A stretch of DNA of 64,000 bases from Planococcus wigleyi (GTDB lineage Bacteria; Bacillota; Bacilli; Bacillales_A; Planococcaceae). The notes under the pieces are model-generated. The model saw only the letters and a program-made list of their open reading frames with translations, was not told the DNA's origin and made no database searches. The DNA is taken from positions 961,855 to 1,025,854 of the forward strand of contig NZ_JACSPU010000001.1 in the NCBI RefSeq assembly GCF_014836985.1, in the 5' to 3' direction. Positions within the stretch are counted from its first letter, which is position 1, and each line of letters begins with the position of its first letter. The position numbers and the translations under genes were made by a program. Positions 54,511 through 62,863 of this stretch are shown in pieces.

Positions 54511-54550
54511 CCTCCTTAGTTTTGGTAAAGCGGGAATTTGCGAACCGCTT
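54511..54550 (-). ncRNA. preQ1-I riboswitch controlling ypdP
   Basis: On the minus strand AGCGG-TTCGCAAATTC-CCGCT forms the P1 stem with the conserved TTC loop start. An A-rich stretch ACCAAAA and CTAAGGAGG follow. This matches the class I preQ1 aptamer, whose 3' CTAAGG pseudoknot strand here is part of the ribosome site. Binding of preQ1 would hide the ribosome site and reduce translation of the transporter. Confidence 0.85.
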
Positions 54551-54650
54551 GGTACCGTAAAAAATGTCCTCAGTCAGTATAACTATTGTTGGAATAAAAG
54601 ACAAATGCGTAGTAGAATGAGGAAATGACGATTTTCTAAGAGGTGACAAA

Positions 54651-54848
54651 GTGAAAAAAGTTTCGATTATCAATGAAATTGACGAAATGCTGACTACATA
54701 TTGTGAAGGCTGCTTTGTGAAAACCCAACTTCGCAAAGATGAAGGGAAGACTGCTGCCCACCGTTTTTGCATCAGCAATTGCACGGTCGGAACGCAGCTG
54801 CAGTTTCTCGGAAACGAACTCAATAAAGTCGGTACCGGCGATAAATAA
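54651..54848 (+). CDS. ypeQ: Zinc-finger protein (YpeQ-like)
   Basis: The 65-residue protein has cysteines in YCEGCFVK, HRFC and NCTVG, matching the C-x2-C/HxxxCxxxC arrangement of the small zf-C2HCIx2C family that includes B. subtilis YpeQ. It is probably a small zinc-binding regulator or structural protein. The GTG start follows AAGAGGTGAC. It is divergent from ypdP, as in the B. subtilis ypdP-ypeQ neighbourhood. Confidence 0.8.
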   Translation: MKKVSIINEIDEMLTTYCEGCFVKTQLRKDEGKTAAHRFCISNCTVGTQLQFLGNELNKVGTGDK

Positions 54849-54879
54849 AAATAGGGGATTCGATTCTTTCCCAAAAATA

Positions 54880-54913
54880 AAAAGCAGGGACGGAAAATTC
54901 CGTCCCTGCTTTT
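54880..54913. terminator. Bidirectional terminator between ypeQ and the cold-shock gene
   Basis: AAAAGCAGGGACGGAA and its perfect 16-bp complement have only two loop bases. Confidence 0.88.
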
Positions 54914-54922
54914 GTTTATTTT

Positions 54923-55132
54923 TTATTCTGATTCGATTTGAATAACATTTGCAGCCTGTGGTCCGCGGTTGCCGTCAATAATTTCAAATGACACGGGCTT
55001 GCCTTCCGTCAATGTCCGAAACCCATCGCCCTGAATGCCTGTAAAATGGACAAATACATCATCACCATCATTATACTCAATAAAACCGTAACCTTTTTCT
55101 GAGTTAAACCATTTCACTGTACCCTGGTGCAT
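54923..55132 (-). CDS. Cold-shock protein (CspA/CspB family)
   Basis: The 69-residue protein has the RNA-binding motifs KGYGFIEY (RNP1) and VFVHF (RNP2) and the usual length. It melts RNA secondary structure and acts as an RNA chaperone. I choose the ATG at 55132, which has AGGGGGAAC upstream; the longer frame lacks one. Position 46 reads [11 protein letters not shown] as in family members. Its operon is monocistronic, ended by a terminator. Confidence 0.93.
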   Translation of the reverse strand: MHQGTVKWFNSEKGYGFIEYNDGDDVFVHFTGIQGDGFRTLTEGKPVSFEIIDGNRGPQAANVIQIESE

Positions 55133-55297
55133 GCGAGTTCCCCCTATTATTGAGTATGCCATGGACCCATAGACGCCATGTTATGGATGGCTATACTATA
55201 CATGAAGCCTATGGAAACGTCAATAATCGTTGGGAATACAGGCATTTTGAGGAGCTTTCAGGTTATAATAGAAGAAACAAGCGATTGGAGCGGAAGC

Positions 55298-55933
55298 ATG
55301 GAACTGGAAAAAATAGAGCGATGCCAGAACGAAGTAAAGAAAATCTATGATTTGTTTGATGCGAGCCATGACTGGCAGCATATTGAGCGCGTCATGAAAA
55401 ATGCCAAAACGATTCTGGAACAGGAGTCAGCAGATGCCTTCATTGTTGAACTGGCAGTGCTGCTGCACGATGTATCGGATCCGAAATACAAAAAACCTGA
55501 GGAAGATTTGGAAAGTGATATCCTGGATCGTCTGGAACTTCGGGACGATCAGCGCCATCACATTCAGGAAGTGATCGGTTCAGTGTCCTTTAAAGGCGGC
55601 AACGGCAAGCCGGCATCGAGCATTGAAGCGAAAATCGTCCAGGATGCGGACCGTTTGGATGCCATTGGGGCAATCGGCATTGCGCGTGCGTTTGCGTATG
55701 GCGGCGCAAAAGGACGGAAGTTGTACGATTGGCACGAAAAAGCACGCACCGAAATGACGGAACAGGAATACCGGAATGCACCAACCAGCAGCGTCACGCA
55801 TTTCTATGAAAAGCTATTGCTGCTGAAAGATCAAATGACTACGGAAACTGGTAAGCAGATGGCTGAAGAACGCCATGAATTTATGCTATCCTTTTTAAAG
55901 CAACTTCAAACAGAAACGGATGGGAATAAATGA
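55298..55933 (+). CDS. ypgQ: HD-domain pyrophosphohydrolase (YpgQ-like)
   Basis: The 211-residue protein contains the HD signature: HIERV near residue 28, LLHDVSDPKYK near residue 60 and IVQDADRLDAIGAIG near residue 114. The metal-binding histidines and aspartates of HD phosphohydrolases are present. B. subtilis YpgQ (205 residues) is a metal-dependent pyrophosphohydrolase of (d)NTPs. I start at the ATG at 55298 because GGAG is seven bases upstream. It overlaps the ABC-F gene by four bases (ATGA). Confidence 0.85.
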   Translation: MELEKIERCQNEVKKIYDLFDASHDWQHIERVMKNAKTILEQESADAFIVELAVLLHDVSDPKYKKPEEDLESDILDRLELRDDQRHHIQEVIGSVSFKGGNGKPASSIEAKIVQDADRLDAIGAIGIARAFAYGGAKGRKLYDWHEKARTEMTEQEYRNAPTSSVTHFYEKLLLLKDQMTTETGKQMAEERHEFMLSFLKQLQTETDGNK

Positions 55934-57816
55934 GCCACTTAAATATTTCGAAATTAACCAAAACAGTAGGAGCCAAAACATTATTCAAAGACGTCGAATT
56001 TTCATTGTATCCAGGAGAACGTGCCGGCTTGATCGGCGTCAACGGAACAGGGAAATCGACTTTGATGTCCATTTTGGCAGGAACGATGGACGCTGATAGC
56101 GTTGTTATGGACCATCCGAAAAAATACCGGATTACGTATTTGATGCAGGAACCTGAATTCGACGAGTCATTGACAGTACTCGAAACGGTGTTCTCAGGAG
56201 ACTCACCGCTATTGGCTTTAAACCGTGCCTATGAGAATGCTTTGAAAAATATGATGATTGATCCAAGTTCCACACAATTGCAGGATGAATTGATGGAGAT
56301 CCAGGAAAAAATGGAACAGGACAACGCATGGGACATCAATGCTCTGGCAAAAACAGCCTTGTCGAAACTGGGGATCGATATGTACGACCAAGTCGTCAGC
56401 GAATTGTCAGGCGGACAGCGGAAACGCGTGGCGCTTGCTAAAGCGTTGATCGAACCGGCTGACTTGATCCTGCTGGACGAGCCGACCAACCATTTGGACG
56501 CAGTTTCAACAGAATGGCTGCAGGAAACATTGCTGCGCATGGATTCAGCGATGCTTTTCGTTACGCATGACCGCTACTTCCTGGATGCTGTCTCGACCCA
56601 TATATTCGAGATTGCTGACCAAACTATGTATACACATAAAGGGAACTACGGCGATTACCTGGAAAACAAAGCCATACGCGACGAAATGAACGCATCGTCC
56701 CAGCAAAAACTCGAAAACCGTTTCCGTTCAGAATTGAAATGGATTCGCCGCGGAGCGAAAGCGCGTTCCACCAAGCAAAAGGCGCGTATTCAGCGTTTTG
56801 ATGAAATCAAAGAAAGCGTCCAAAAAGAAAACGACAATACGTCTCTTGAACTGTCGATGCAAAGCCAACGCCTCGGCAAGAAAATCATTGAAGGCAAGAA
56901 TATGGGCGTCGCTTATGGCGACAAGCAGATTTTCAGCGGCTTTGATTTCCTTCTGCAGGGTGGAGACCGCATCGGAATCGTCGGGCCAAACGGCGCCGGC
57001 AAATCCACTTTGATGAAAATGCTGGCTGGAGAATTGGAACCGACTACTGGCCAGATGGAATACGGCAGCACCGTTAAAATTGCTCACTTTACGCAGCATT
57101 TGCCTGAAATGGACGAATCGCAGCGGATGATTGAATACATTCAGGAGACATCAAGTGATTTTGAAGCGGAAAAAGGAGTCCGCCTGTCCGCAACTCAAAT
57201 GCTTGAACGCTTCTTGTTCCCGTCGAACGGCCATGGCACGCAAATCGGCAAATTGTCCGGGGGCGAGCGCAAACGCTTGTACTTATTGAAGCTATTGATG
57301 GAACAACCAAATATCCTGTTCCTCGATGAGCCGACTAACGACCTGGACATCCAGACGCTTTCTGTTCTGGAAGATTTCCTCGAAAACTTCCCGGGTGTCG
57401 TCATCACCATTTCGCATGATCGCTTTTTCCTTGACCGCATTGCGCGGAAACTATGGACGACTGGCACTGGCCAAATAGAAGAATACCAAGGTTTGTATTC
57501 CGAATTCATTAAAGAAAAAAACAATCCGGTGGCTCTGGCTGAGCAGGAGCTTGTTGAAAAGATTGGAGCTGACCCTGTAGAGCCGGCGAAGCCGAAAAAG
57601 AAGATGAGCTACAAAGAACAACAGGAGTACGATGGCATCCTGGACAAGATAGCAGAAGCGGAAGAAAAAATCGAAAAACGCGAAGAAGAAATGGCGGCGG
57701 CAGGAGCAGATTACGACAAATTGGCGAAACTGACTCAGGAAGTCAATGAACTGACAGCCGAATACGATACATTGATTGAACGCTGGACCTATCTTCAGGA
57801 AATTGCGGAAGCATGA
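55930..57816 (+). CDS. ABC-F ribosome-associated ATPase (YfmR/Uup-like)
   Basis: The 628-residue protein has two ATP-binding cassettes: GVNGTGKST near residue 36, LSGGQRKRVALA and LLDEPTNHLD in the first, GPNGAGKST near residue 358, LSGGERKRLYLL and FLDEPTNDLD in the second. No membrane domain exists, as in ABC-F translation factors. The C-terminal charged coiled coil (SYKEQQEYDGILDKI onward) resembles YfmR/Uup. It probably assists stalled or difficult translation on the ribosome. It overlaps ypgQ by four bases and precedes cvfC. Confidence 0.9.
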   Translation: MSHLNISKLTKTVGAKTLFKDVEFSLYPGERAGLIGVNGTGKSTLMSILAGTMDADSVVMDHPKKYRITYLMQEPEFDESLTVLETVFSGDSPLLALNRAYENALKNMMIDPSSTQLQDELMEIQEKMEQDNAWDINALAKTALSKLGIDMYDQVVSELSGGQRKRVALAKALIEPADLILLDEPTNHLDAVSTEWLQETLLRMDSAMLFVTHDRYFLDAVSTHIFEIADQTMYTHKGNYGDYLENKAIRDEMNASSQQKLENRFRSELKWIRRGAKARSTKQKARIQRFDEIKESVQKENDNTSLELSMQSQRLGKKIIEGKNMGVAYGDKQIFSGFDFLLQGGDRIGIVGPNGAGKSTLMKMLAGELEPTTGQMEYGSTVKIAHFTQHLPEMDESQRMIEYIQETSSDFEAEKGVRLSATQMLERFLFPSNGHGTQIGKLSGGERKRLYLLKLLMEQPNILFLDEPTNDLDIQTLSVLEDFLENFPGVVITISHDRFFLDRIARKLWTTGTGQIEEYQGLYSEFIKEKNNPVALAEQELVEKIGADPVEPAKPKKKMSYKEQQEYDGILDKIAEAEEKIEKREEEMAAAGADYDKLAKLTQEVNELTAEYDTLIERWTYLQEIAEA

Positions 57817-57842
57817 TCTACTAATTGCAGGAGGGATTTTTT

Positions 57843-58973
57843 GTGAAAATCATTACCATTGAACCGACACCAAGCCCGAATACGATGAAAGTGATCATCG
57901 ATCAGGAATTGCCGTTTGGCAAAAGCCATAATTACCATAAAGACAATTTGGAAGGCGCTCCAAAAGAAGTTCAGGAGCTGCTGAAGATTGACGGGGTAAA
58001 AGGTGTTTATCACGTGGCTGACTTTTTGGCAGTCGAACGCATTTCAAAGTTTGACTGGGAATCGATTTTGGCACAAGTCCGCAATGTCTTCGGTGAAGAT
58101 CGTGAACATTCGAGCGAAGAAATCGAGTTGGATGAGCATTACGGCGAGGTTTATGTGCATGTTCAGGAGTTCAAAGGAATTCCCCTTCAAGTAAAAGTCT
58201 TTGATAACAGCTCTGAAGAACGCTTTGGCATGCCTGAACGCTTTATCACTGCGATGAAGCTGGTCATGGACCCGACAGAGGAAAATTACCTGCTTCAGCG
58301 CAAATGGGCTGATTACGGTGTCCGTTACGGCGATAAAGGTGAAATCGGGAAGAGCATGGTGGAAGAACTAGAAGCCGCTTATCCACAGGAGCGTTTAGAT
58401 GCGTTGACTGCAAAAGAAGACACGGAACAGGCCGAATCGGCACCGCGTGGACGGAGAATTACAGTTGACGAATTCAATGCCCCTGACTGGGAGACCCGTT
58501 TCCAGCTGCTTGATCAGATGATTGAAGCGGATATCGACGACCTGCAGTTGCTGTCTTTGGCATTGGATGATGAAAAAATGTCCATTCGCCGCCAGGCTGC
58601 CATCTTCCTAGGTGATATCGATGATAAAGCTGTAGTGCCTTACGTTGAACGCGCCATGAAAGACAAGAGCTGGGCTGTTCGCAGAACGGCTGGCGACACC
58701 ATCAGTGATTTAGGTTTTGAAGAATTTGAACCAATCATGATGGAGACGTTAAGAGATAAAAACAAACTGGTTCGCTGGAGAGCTGCCATGTTCCTTTACG
58801 AAACAGGCACAGAAGCCGCGTTGCCGGCCCTGAAACAGGCAGAGGACGACCCTGAGTTTGAAGTGAAGCTTCAGATCAAGATGGCCATTGCACGAATCGA
58901 ACAAGGCGAAGATGCCAAAGGTTCAGTTTGGAAACAAATGACTGAAGCCAGACAGGCAATGAAAGAAGAATAA
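57843..58973 (+). CDS. cvfC: Conserved virulence factor C homologue (CvfC/YpgR)
   Basis: The protein of about 376 residues has an N-terminal Nfu-like scaffold segment (IEPTPSPNTMKVIID) and a C-terminal HEAT-repeat region (SIRRQAAIFLGDI, WAVRRTAGDTISDLG, LVRWRAAMFLYETG). This architecture and length match CvfC of staphylococci and YpgR of B. subtilis. The biochemical role is unknown; mutants in staphylococci affect virulence and thymidine metabolism. The GTG start at 57843 follows GGAGGG. Confidence 0.88.
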   Translation: MKIITIEPTPSPNTMKVIIDQELPFGKSHNYHKDNLEGAPKEVQELLKIDGVKGVYHVADFLAVERISKFDWESILAQVRNVFGEDREHSSEEIELDEHYGEVYVHVQEFKGIPLQVKVFDNSSEERFGMPERFITAMKLVMDPTEENYLLQRKWADYGVRYGDKGEIGKSMVEELEAAYPQERLDALTAKEDTEQAESAPRGRRITVDEFNAPDWETRFQLLDQMIEADIDDLQLLSLALDDEKMSIRRQAAIFLGDIDDKAVVPYVERAMKDKSWAVRRTAGDTISDLGFEEFEPIMMETLRDKNKLVRWRAAMFLYETGTEAALPALKQAEDDPEFEVKLQIKMAIARIEQGEDAKGSVWKQMTEARQAMKEE

Positions 58974-58980
58974 AGTGAAT

Positions 58981-59013
58981 GGCCGGTGACTGAAAAGTCG
59001 CCGGCCTTTTTTT
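58981..59013 (+). terminator. Rho-independent terminator after cvfC
   Basis: GGCCGGTGACT and AGTCGCCGGCC (one G-U) enclose GAAA and are followed by seven T. It closes the ypgQ-ABC-F-cvfC operon. Confidence 0.92.
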
Positions 59014-59122
59014 GATTTTCAGCTTGCTGGATAAAATTAATGTTTCCAAGAGTCCATTAAGAGGTAAAGTGCTGTTAACCGACAGAAAAAAGGGAGTCAT
59101 CATTTACTAGGAGGAATTGAAA

Positions 59123-59437
59123 ATGGAAAACAGCGTCTATTCAATGGAGATTTTATATAGCGGAAAGTATGAATCGTGGGAGTTTGAAGACCGCCATAAA
59201 CGCGATGAATTTTATCGGAAAGTGGTCAAGCAATTCGATGGCCAGAAAGTGAAAGGACAGGAAGAGGATGTGGAAGATACGCAAATTGTCCAGTTGTCTT
59301 CCAACAACGTGGAAATCAAAGAAGATGGAAAATACGATCAGGATACATCCTATGAATGGTTTGAGTACGATATCTTCAGCCAGATGCTTGATTTCATCAA
59401 TAAGGAATATGACAAGCTAGATAAGTTGAAGAAATAA
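59123..59437 (+). CDS. Acidic protein of unknown function, 104 residues
   Basis: The protein is soluble, rich in Lys, Glu and Asp, with EFYRKVVKQF and YEWFEYDIFSQ stretches. TAGGAGG precedes the ATG at 59123. No family is recognised. Its end (DKLDKLKK) overlaps the beginning of a repeat element, where the DNA TAAGTTGAAG resembles a terminal repeat sequence. Confidence 0.65.
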   Translation: MENSVYSMEILYSGKYESWEFEDRHKRDEFYRKVVKQFDGQKVKGQEEDVEDTQIVQLSSNNVEIKEDGKYDQDTSYEWFEYDIFSQMLDFINKEYDKLDKLKK

Positions 59438-59673
59438 TGCAATATAGTCGATATTCCGCAAAACAGCTGCGCTTGCCGGGGGCTCGCGCTGAACTAACTC
59501 GGGCTAAATGCCCGAGTGGATTTCAGCACTTCGCTTGATCCCCAAGGCGTCTTCGCTGTTTTGCTCCATATCTTTAGAGATTTCTCTCCAGGCAGGCGCG
59601 GCTCCTGAATGGACGGGAGCTTTGTTCATAGTGCCAGAGATTTTATATGCTATCTCTCTAGTTCGACTTATAT
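59419..59673. repeat. Nested-palindrome repeat, copy C (MITE-like)
   Basis: GCAAAACAGC (59458-59467) and GCTGTTTTGC (59555-59564) form the outer foldback. ACTCGGG-CTAAATG-CCCGAGT forms an inner one. The right end carries GTTCGACTTATAT (59661-59673), one mismatch from the terminal repeat of the copy at 46.7 kb. CTCCATATCTTT is shared exactly with that copy. The left end AGATAAGTTGAAG (59419-59431) overlaps the preceding gene and may be coincidental. Confidence 0.65.
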
Positions 59674-59709
59674 AGGATAAATTTTAAAAAAGAGGGAAGG
59701 TGGAAGAAC

Positions 59710-59964
59710 ATGAGACTGAACAAAGAACAACTGGAAATCATTGCGAAAACATTAAATGACAAAGGTGTCAGCAAGGTTTGTTCTGCTTGCGGAACAAAAG
59801 ATCCGGTCATCGTCGATGAATTGCTGTTTCTGGGTAAATCAACGTCCGGAAAATTTCCGGTGATCGTCACAGGATGCGGCCATTGCGGCATGACGCAGAA
59901 CTTCGCAGTCAATAGGTTGGTGCCAGAGCTATTCAACAATATTCTTCCTGAACAGCAAAATTGA
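59710..59964 (+). CDS. Small zinc-ribbon protein, 84 residues
   Basis: Cysteine pairs in VCSACG and GCGHCG make a likely zinc ribbon, with a hydrophobic GKFPVIVTG strand between. The ATG follows GGGAAGGTGG. A terminator follows. Unknown family and function. Confidence 0.7.
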   Translation: MRLNKEQLEIIAKTLNDKGVSKVCSACGTKDPVIVDELLFLGKSTSGKFPVIVTGCGHCGMTQNFAVNRLVPELFNNILPEQQN

Positions 59965-59976
59965 ACAAGAAACTGA

Positions 59977-60003
59977 ATGCTGCCTGAGAAGGCAGCATTT
60001 TTA
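59977..60003 (+). terminator. Rho-independent terminator
   Basis: AATGCTGCCT and AGGCAGCATT enclose GAGA, followed by TTTAT. Confidence 0.88.
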
Positions 60004-60197
60004 TGTTGAGAACAACTGGTATAGGTGTCTTGACTATTATTTGTTTAATCATTAATGGGTATTTAAAACTACTTTATACGACTAAATAGACAAAAACGGT
60101 ACTTTAAGAGAAAAATATTAATAAATATTAGGTCCATGTATACGTTTAAAGATGATAAGTTTATGATATCTTTTAAGTATACATAGGAGGGTTTCAG

Positions 60198-60404
60198 TTG
60201 AATCTTACAGTCAATGGCATTGTATTAAATGAAAAAAGAAGCTCGTTGATCATTAAAGAGCTTTTACGGGAAACGAGTGCAGAGCATCCCCAGGATGTGG
60301 AAGAATATTTAAAAGAATACACGGTAGAAGAAAACGGGACTACCCTTACTCTTCGCCCACCTACTGCTGAAGGCATCCAAATCTCATTATTCAAGTCATC
60401 CTGA
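60198..60404 (+). CDS. Small protein of unknown function, 68 residues
   Basis: The TTG start follows ATAGGAGGG. The protein begins MNLTVNGIVLNEKRS, reminiscent of a ubiquitin-like carrier, but lacks the C-terminal Gly-Gly those need and ends FKSS. The upstream 190 bp is AT-rich and may hold its promoter. Family unknown. Confidence 0.6.
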   Translation: MNLTVNGIVLNEKRSSLIIKELLRETSAEHPQDVEEYLKEYTVEENGTTLTLRPPTAEGIQISLFKSS

Positions 60405-60523
60405 GGGATGGCTCTTTAATTTGACTACTATAGAGTAAATGGAAAGTAGGAGAACCGCCGCTTTAAAGGTTCTTTTCAAAGTTTCTTAAATGCTGTATAT
60501 TGGTTAGAGAAAAGAGTGATGAT

Positions 60524-60766
60524 ATGGGCAGTGCAGTATTTCCAGCGAAGAAGAAAAAAATAGAAGCAATGATCAAAAAATATGGCGAAGACATGACGTG
60601 GCATGTGTTCAAAACGAATTTTAAAGAAGATTATCCAGAAGATTGGGCACTGATTAATGCCGCTTTTGAAAGCTACCAAAAAAACACCAAACGAGGCAAG
60701 AATCATCCGATGCCGCATCCGGATAAATACTTGAAGAATTTATATGCCAGTTTTTCAACTAAATAA
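60524..60766 (+). CDS. Small basic protein of unknown function, 80 residues
   Basis: The protein is lysine-rich (AKKKKIEAMIKKYG) with a middle helix and a terminal PHPDKYLKNL. The ATG at 60524 has AGAGTG upstream; an in-frame TTG at 60500 is possible. A terminator follows at 60774. No family recognised. Confidence 0.6.
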   Translation: MGSAVFPAKKKKIEAMIKKYGEDMTWHVFKTNFKEDYPEDWALINAAFESYQKNTKRGKNHPMPHPDKYLKNLYASFSTK

Positions 60767-60773
60767 TTTCCCG

Positions 60774-60803
60774 AAAGAGCGTCCTTATGGGCGCTCTTTT
60801 TCT
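60774..60803 (+). terminator. Rho-independent terminator
   Basis: AAAGAGCGTCC and GGGCGCTCTTT (one G-U) enclose TTAT, followed by TTC. Confidence 0.85.
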
Positions 60804-60815
60804 TTTGAAAACTAG

Positions 60816-60843
60816 TTGGCGGAGTGAGAAAAAATGGTATAGT
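60816..60843 (+). promoter_or_regulatory. Possible promoter of pnuC-nadR
   Basis: TTGGCG (60816-60821) and TATAGT (60838-60843) are 16 bases apart. The roughly 70-base leader that follows shows no recognisable NAD riboswitch. Confidence 0.5.
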
Positions 60844-60918
60844 TGGGGTAATAAGTAACGGAGTCAGGAGGAGAACTGGTAGGCAAATGAAACGATATAA
60901 AATCTGGGAGGATTAGCC

Positions 60919-61656
60919 ATGGCCATCAACGCTGCTGAATCAAAAACACAACGATTTTTGAAAGATTGGAGTTTATTCGAAAAGAGTTGGCTTCTCATTT
61001 TCACTGCCATTAATATCTATTTGTTTTTTGCTTGGGACGACACGCTCCTTGGGCTTATCAGTTCTTTAAGCGGTATGTTGTGCGTCTTGCTGGTTGCAAA
61101 AGGGAAGATCAGCAATTATTACTTCGGGATCATCCAAACCTCTACATACGCGTACATTTCTTTTACCTACGGGTTATACGGGGAAGCGATGCTCAACGGA
61201 CTTTTCTATTTCCCGATCCAATTTATCGGGCTCTATTTATGGCATCGCAACACCATCAGGAACAAAGACAGTGTGCAGGGTGAAGACGTCATCGTCAAAA
61301 CCATGAAAATGAGTTCTTGGCTTTATACCGTAATTGCGATTATTGTAGGAACGGTTTTATATGCGATTTTGCTCCAGGCGATCGGCGGACGGTCTGTCGG
61401 ACTGGATTCTGCAACGAATGTGTTGTCTGTTACAGCCCAGATTTTGATGCTGAAGCGATTTGCGGAGCAATGGCTGTTCTGGATTTTGGTCAACATTCTT
61501 TCTATCGCCTTGTGGGTCATCACTCTCGATTCAACTGGCGGCAACGACTATACATTGGTGGTAATGTGGACCGCATTTTTGTTTAACTCGATGTATGGTT
61601 ATTACAACTGGAGAAAGATGGCCAAAAAGCAAGGGCTGGAAGAAGGAGCTGTTTAA
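60919..61656 (+). CDS. pnuC: Nicotinamide riboside transporter PnuC
   Basis: The 245-residue protein has about seven to eight membrane helices with PnuC features: NYYFGIIQTSTYAYISF, FPIQFIGLYLWHRN and WLFWILVNILSIALW. It facilitates nicotinamide riboside uptake. It is followed three bases later by nadR, whose kinase domain would trap the imported riboside as NMN. ATG after GGGAGGATT. Confidence 0.9.
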   Translation: MAINAAESKTQRFLKDWSLFEKSWLLIFTAINIYLFFAWDDTLLGLISSLSGMLCVLLVAKGKISNYYFGIIQTSTYAYISFTYGLYGEAMLNGLFYFPIQFIGLYLWHRNTIRNKDSVQGEDVIVKTMKMSSWLYTVIAIIVGTVLYAILLQAIGGRSVGLDSATNVLSVTAQILMLKRFAEQWLFWILVNILSIALWVITLDSTGGNDYTLVVMWTAFLFNSMYGYYNWRKMAKKQGLEEGAV

Positions 61657-61659
61657 CGA

Positions 61660-62709
61660 GTGATAGCAAAAGTTGGAATGTATGGCGGCAAGTTTTTGAT
61701 TATCCATCAAGGGCATGTCAGTGCCATGATCCGTGCCAGTACAATGGTAGAGGAATTGCACATCATCTTGACGCATGACGAGGACTATGAGCGGGAATTT
61801 TATTTCAAGGGGACGACCATGAAGCCCATTCCCTTTCATCAGCGGCTTCGCTGGTGGAACGAACTCACAAAAGACCTGCCGCATGTTAAAGTGCATGCTG
61901 TTGCAGAAAAACAGACAGGCGAATTCTACGACTGGGAGAAGGGTGCTGTCGGCATCAAAGCAGCAATTGGAAAAGAAATCGATGTGGTCTTCAGTTCTGA
62001 ACATGCCTATGGCGACCATTTCGAAAAGCTTTATCCAGGTGCGAAGCACGTCGTCCTGGATGCGGAGCGCCGGACCTATCCGATCTCGGCCACGCAGATA
62101 CGCGAAGAAGGCGCGATGAAACATTGGGCGATTATCCCGCATGTGGTTCAGCCTTATTTTGTCCGGACCGTTGTCATAGTGGGAACCGAAAGCGCCGGCA
62201 AGTCGACCTTGGTCAAGAACCTGGCAAACCTGTACAACACCAGCTATGTGGAAGAATACGGGCGCAAATTCTATGACCATATCGGTGCCGAAATCGCCAT
62301 CGAATCCGATTTCCCGAAAATCGCATTTGAGCATAAATACCACGAAACAGAACAGGCCAAACGCGCCAACAAACTGCTCTTTATCGACACAGAAGCGAAC
62401 GTCACCCAGTATTTCTCGTGGGCATATCTGGGTTATGAGCAACCGGTCTTAGACCAAGTCGCAGCCCTGCAAAATTATGACCTGTGGCTTTTCCTTGAGC
62501 CGGATGTGAAATGGGTGGATGACGGCACCCGGTTGTTCGGCGAACAGACGATTCGGGAGCGCAACAACGATTATTTAAAAGCCATACTGGATCGCCAAAA
62601 TATCACCTACTATTCCATTAGCGGGAATTATCACGAACGTCTGGAACAGGCGATCGAGCTGGTTGATGAAGTTTTGGAGGAGAAGCTTTATGGGGAAATA
62701 AATGAATAA
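61660..62709 (+). CDS. nadR: NadR-type NMN adenylyltransferase / ribosylnicotinamide kinase
   Basis: The 349-residue protein has an N-terminal nucleotidyltransferase domain with the HxGH motif (IIHQGHVS, near residue 18) and ISATQIRE, then a kinase domain with the P-loop GTESAGKST near residue 175. It lacks the N-terminal helix-turn-helix of enterobacterial NadR, so it is an enzyme only. It phosphorylates nicotinamide riboside and adenylates NMN to NAD. The GTG start is 3 bp after pnuC. GAAGGAG lies inside the end of pnuC. Confidence 0.9.
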   Translation: MIAKVGMYGGKFLIIHQGHVSAMIRASTMVEELHIILTHDEDYEREFYFKGTTMKPIPFHQRLRWWNELTKDLPHVKVHAVAEKQTGEFYDWEKGAVGIKAAIGKEIDVVFSSEHAYGDHFEKLYPGAKHVVLDAERRTYPISATQIREEGAMKHWAIIPHVVQPYFVRTVVIVGTESAGKSTLVKNLANLYNTSYVEEYGRKFYDHIGAEIAIESDFPKIAFEHKYHETEQAKRANKLLFIDTEANVTQYFSWAYLGYEQPVLDQVAALQNYDLWLFLEPDVKWVDDGTRLFGEQTIRERNNDYLKAILDRQNITYYSISGNYHERLEQAIELVDEVLEEKLYGEINE

Positions 62710-62818
62710 AGTCTATTGGATACAGGTTGAGGGTGAGAGCTCTTGGCTTGTGTCTTTTTTTGTGGAGAGGGATATGGAGACCATACAAAAGATATATAAG
62801 AAAAAATGGCCAAAATAG
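62702..62818 (+). CDS. 38-residue protein overlapping nadR
   Basis: The ATG at 62702 lies 8 bp inside the end of nadR, with GGGG seven to ten bases upstream. The frame reads MNKVYWIQVEGESSWLVSFF and then a basic amphipathic end (KIYKKKWPK). Translational coupling to nadR is possible. It could be a real small protein or a chance frame; only spacing and composition support it. Confidence 0.4.
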   Translation: MNKVYWIQVEGESSWLVSFFVERDMETIQKIYKKKWPK

Positions 62819-62863
62819 TTCAACGTGTATGAAGTTGAGCTGAAAATCATTCTTTAGGTAAAC

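Noticed and set aside
54503..54874. 124-codon N-terminal extension of the queuosine transporter frame
   Set aside because: It crosses the preQ1 riboswitch and overlaps a divergent zinc-finger gene; the TTG at 54502 has an ideal ribosome site.
60198..60404. ThiS-like sulfur carrier
   Set aside because: The start resembles a ubiquitin-like protein, but the essential C-terminal Gly-Gly is absent.
60844..60918. NAD-sensing riboswitch before pnuC
   Set aside because: The leader is short and I could not match it to the NAD+-I or NAD+-II aptamer patterns.
61531..62442. 303-codon open frame opposite nadR
   Set aside because: It is the antisense shadow of nadR, with no ribosome site or family motif.
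62817..62842. Terminal repeat of the MITE-like element near GTTCAACGTGTATGAAGTTGAGC
   Set aside because: Only the GTTCAAC core agrees, and no partner end or palindromic core is nearby.
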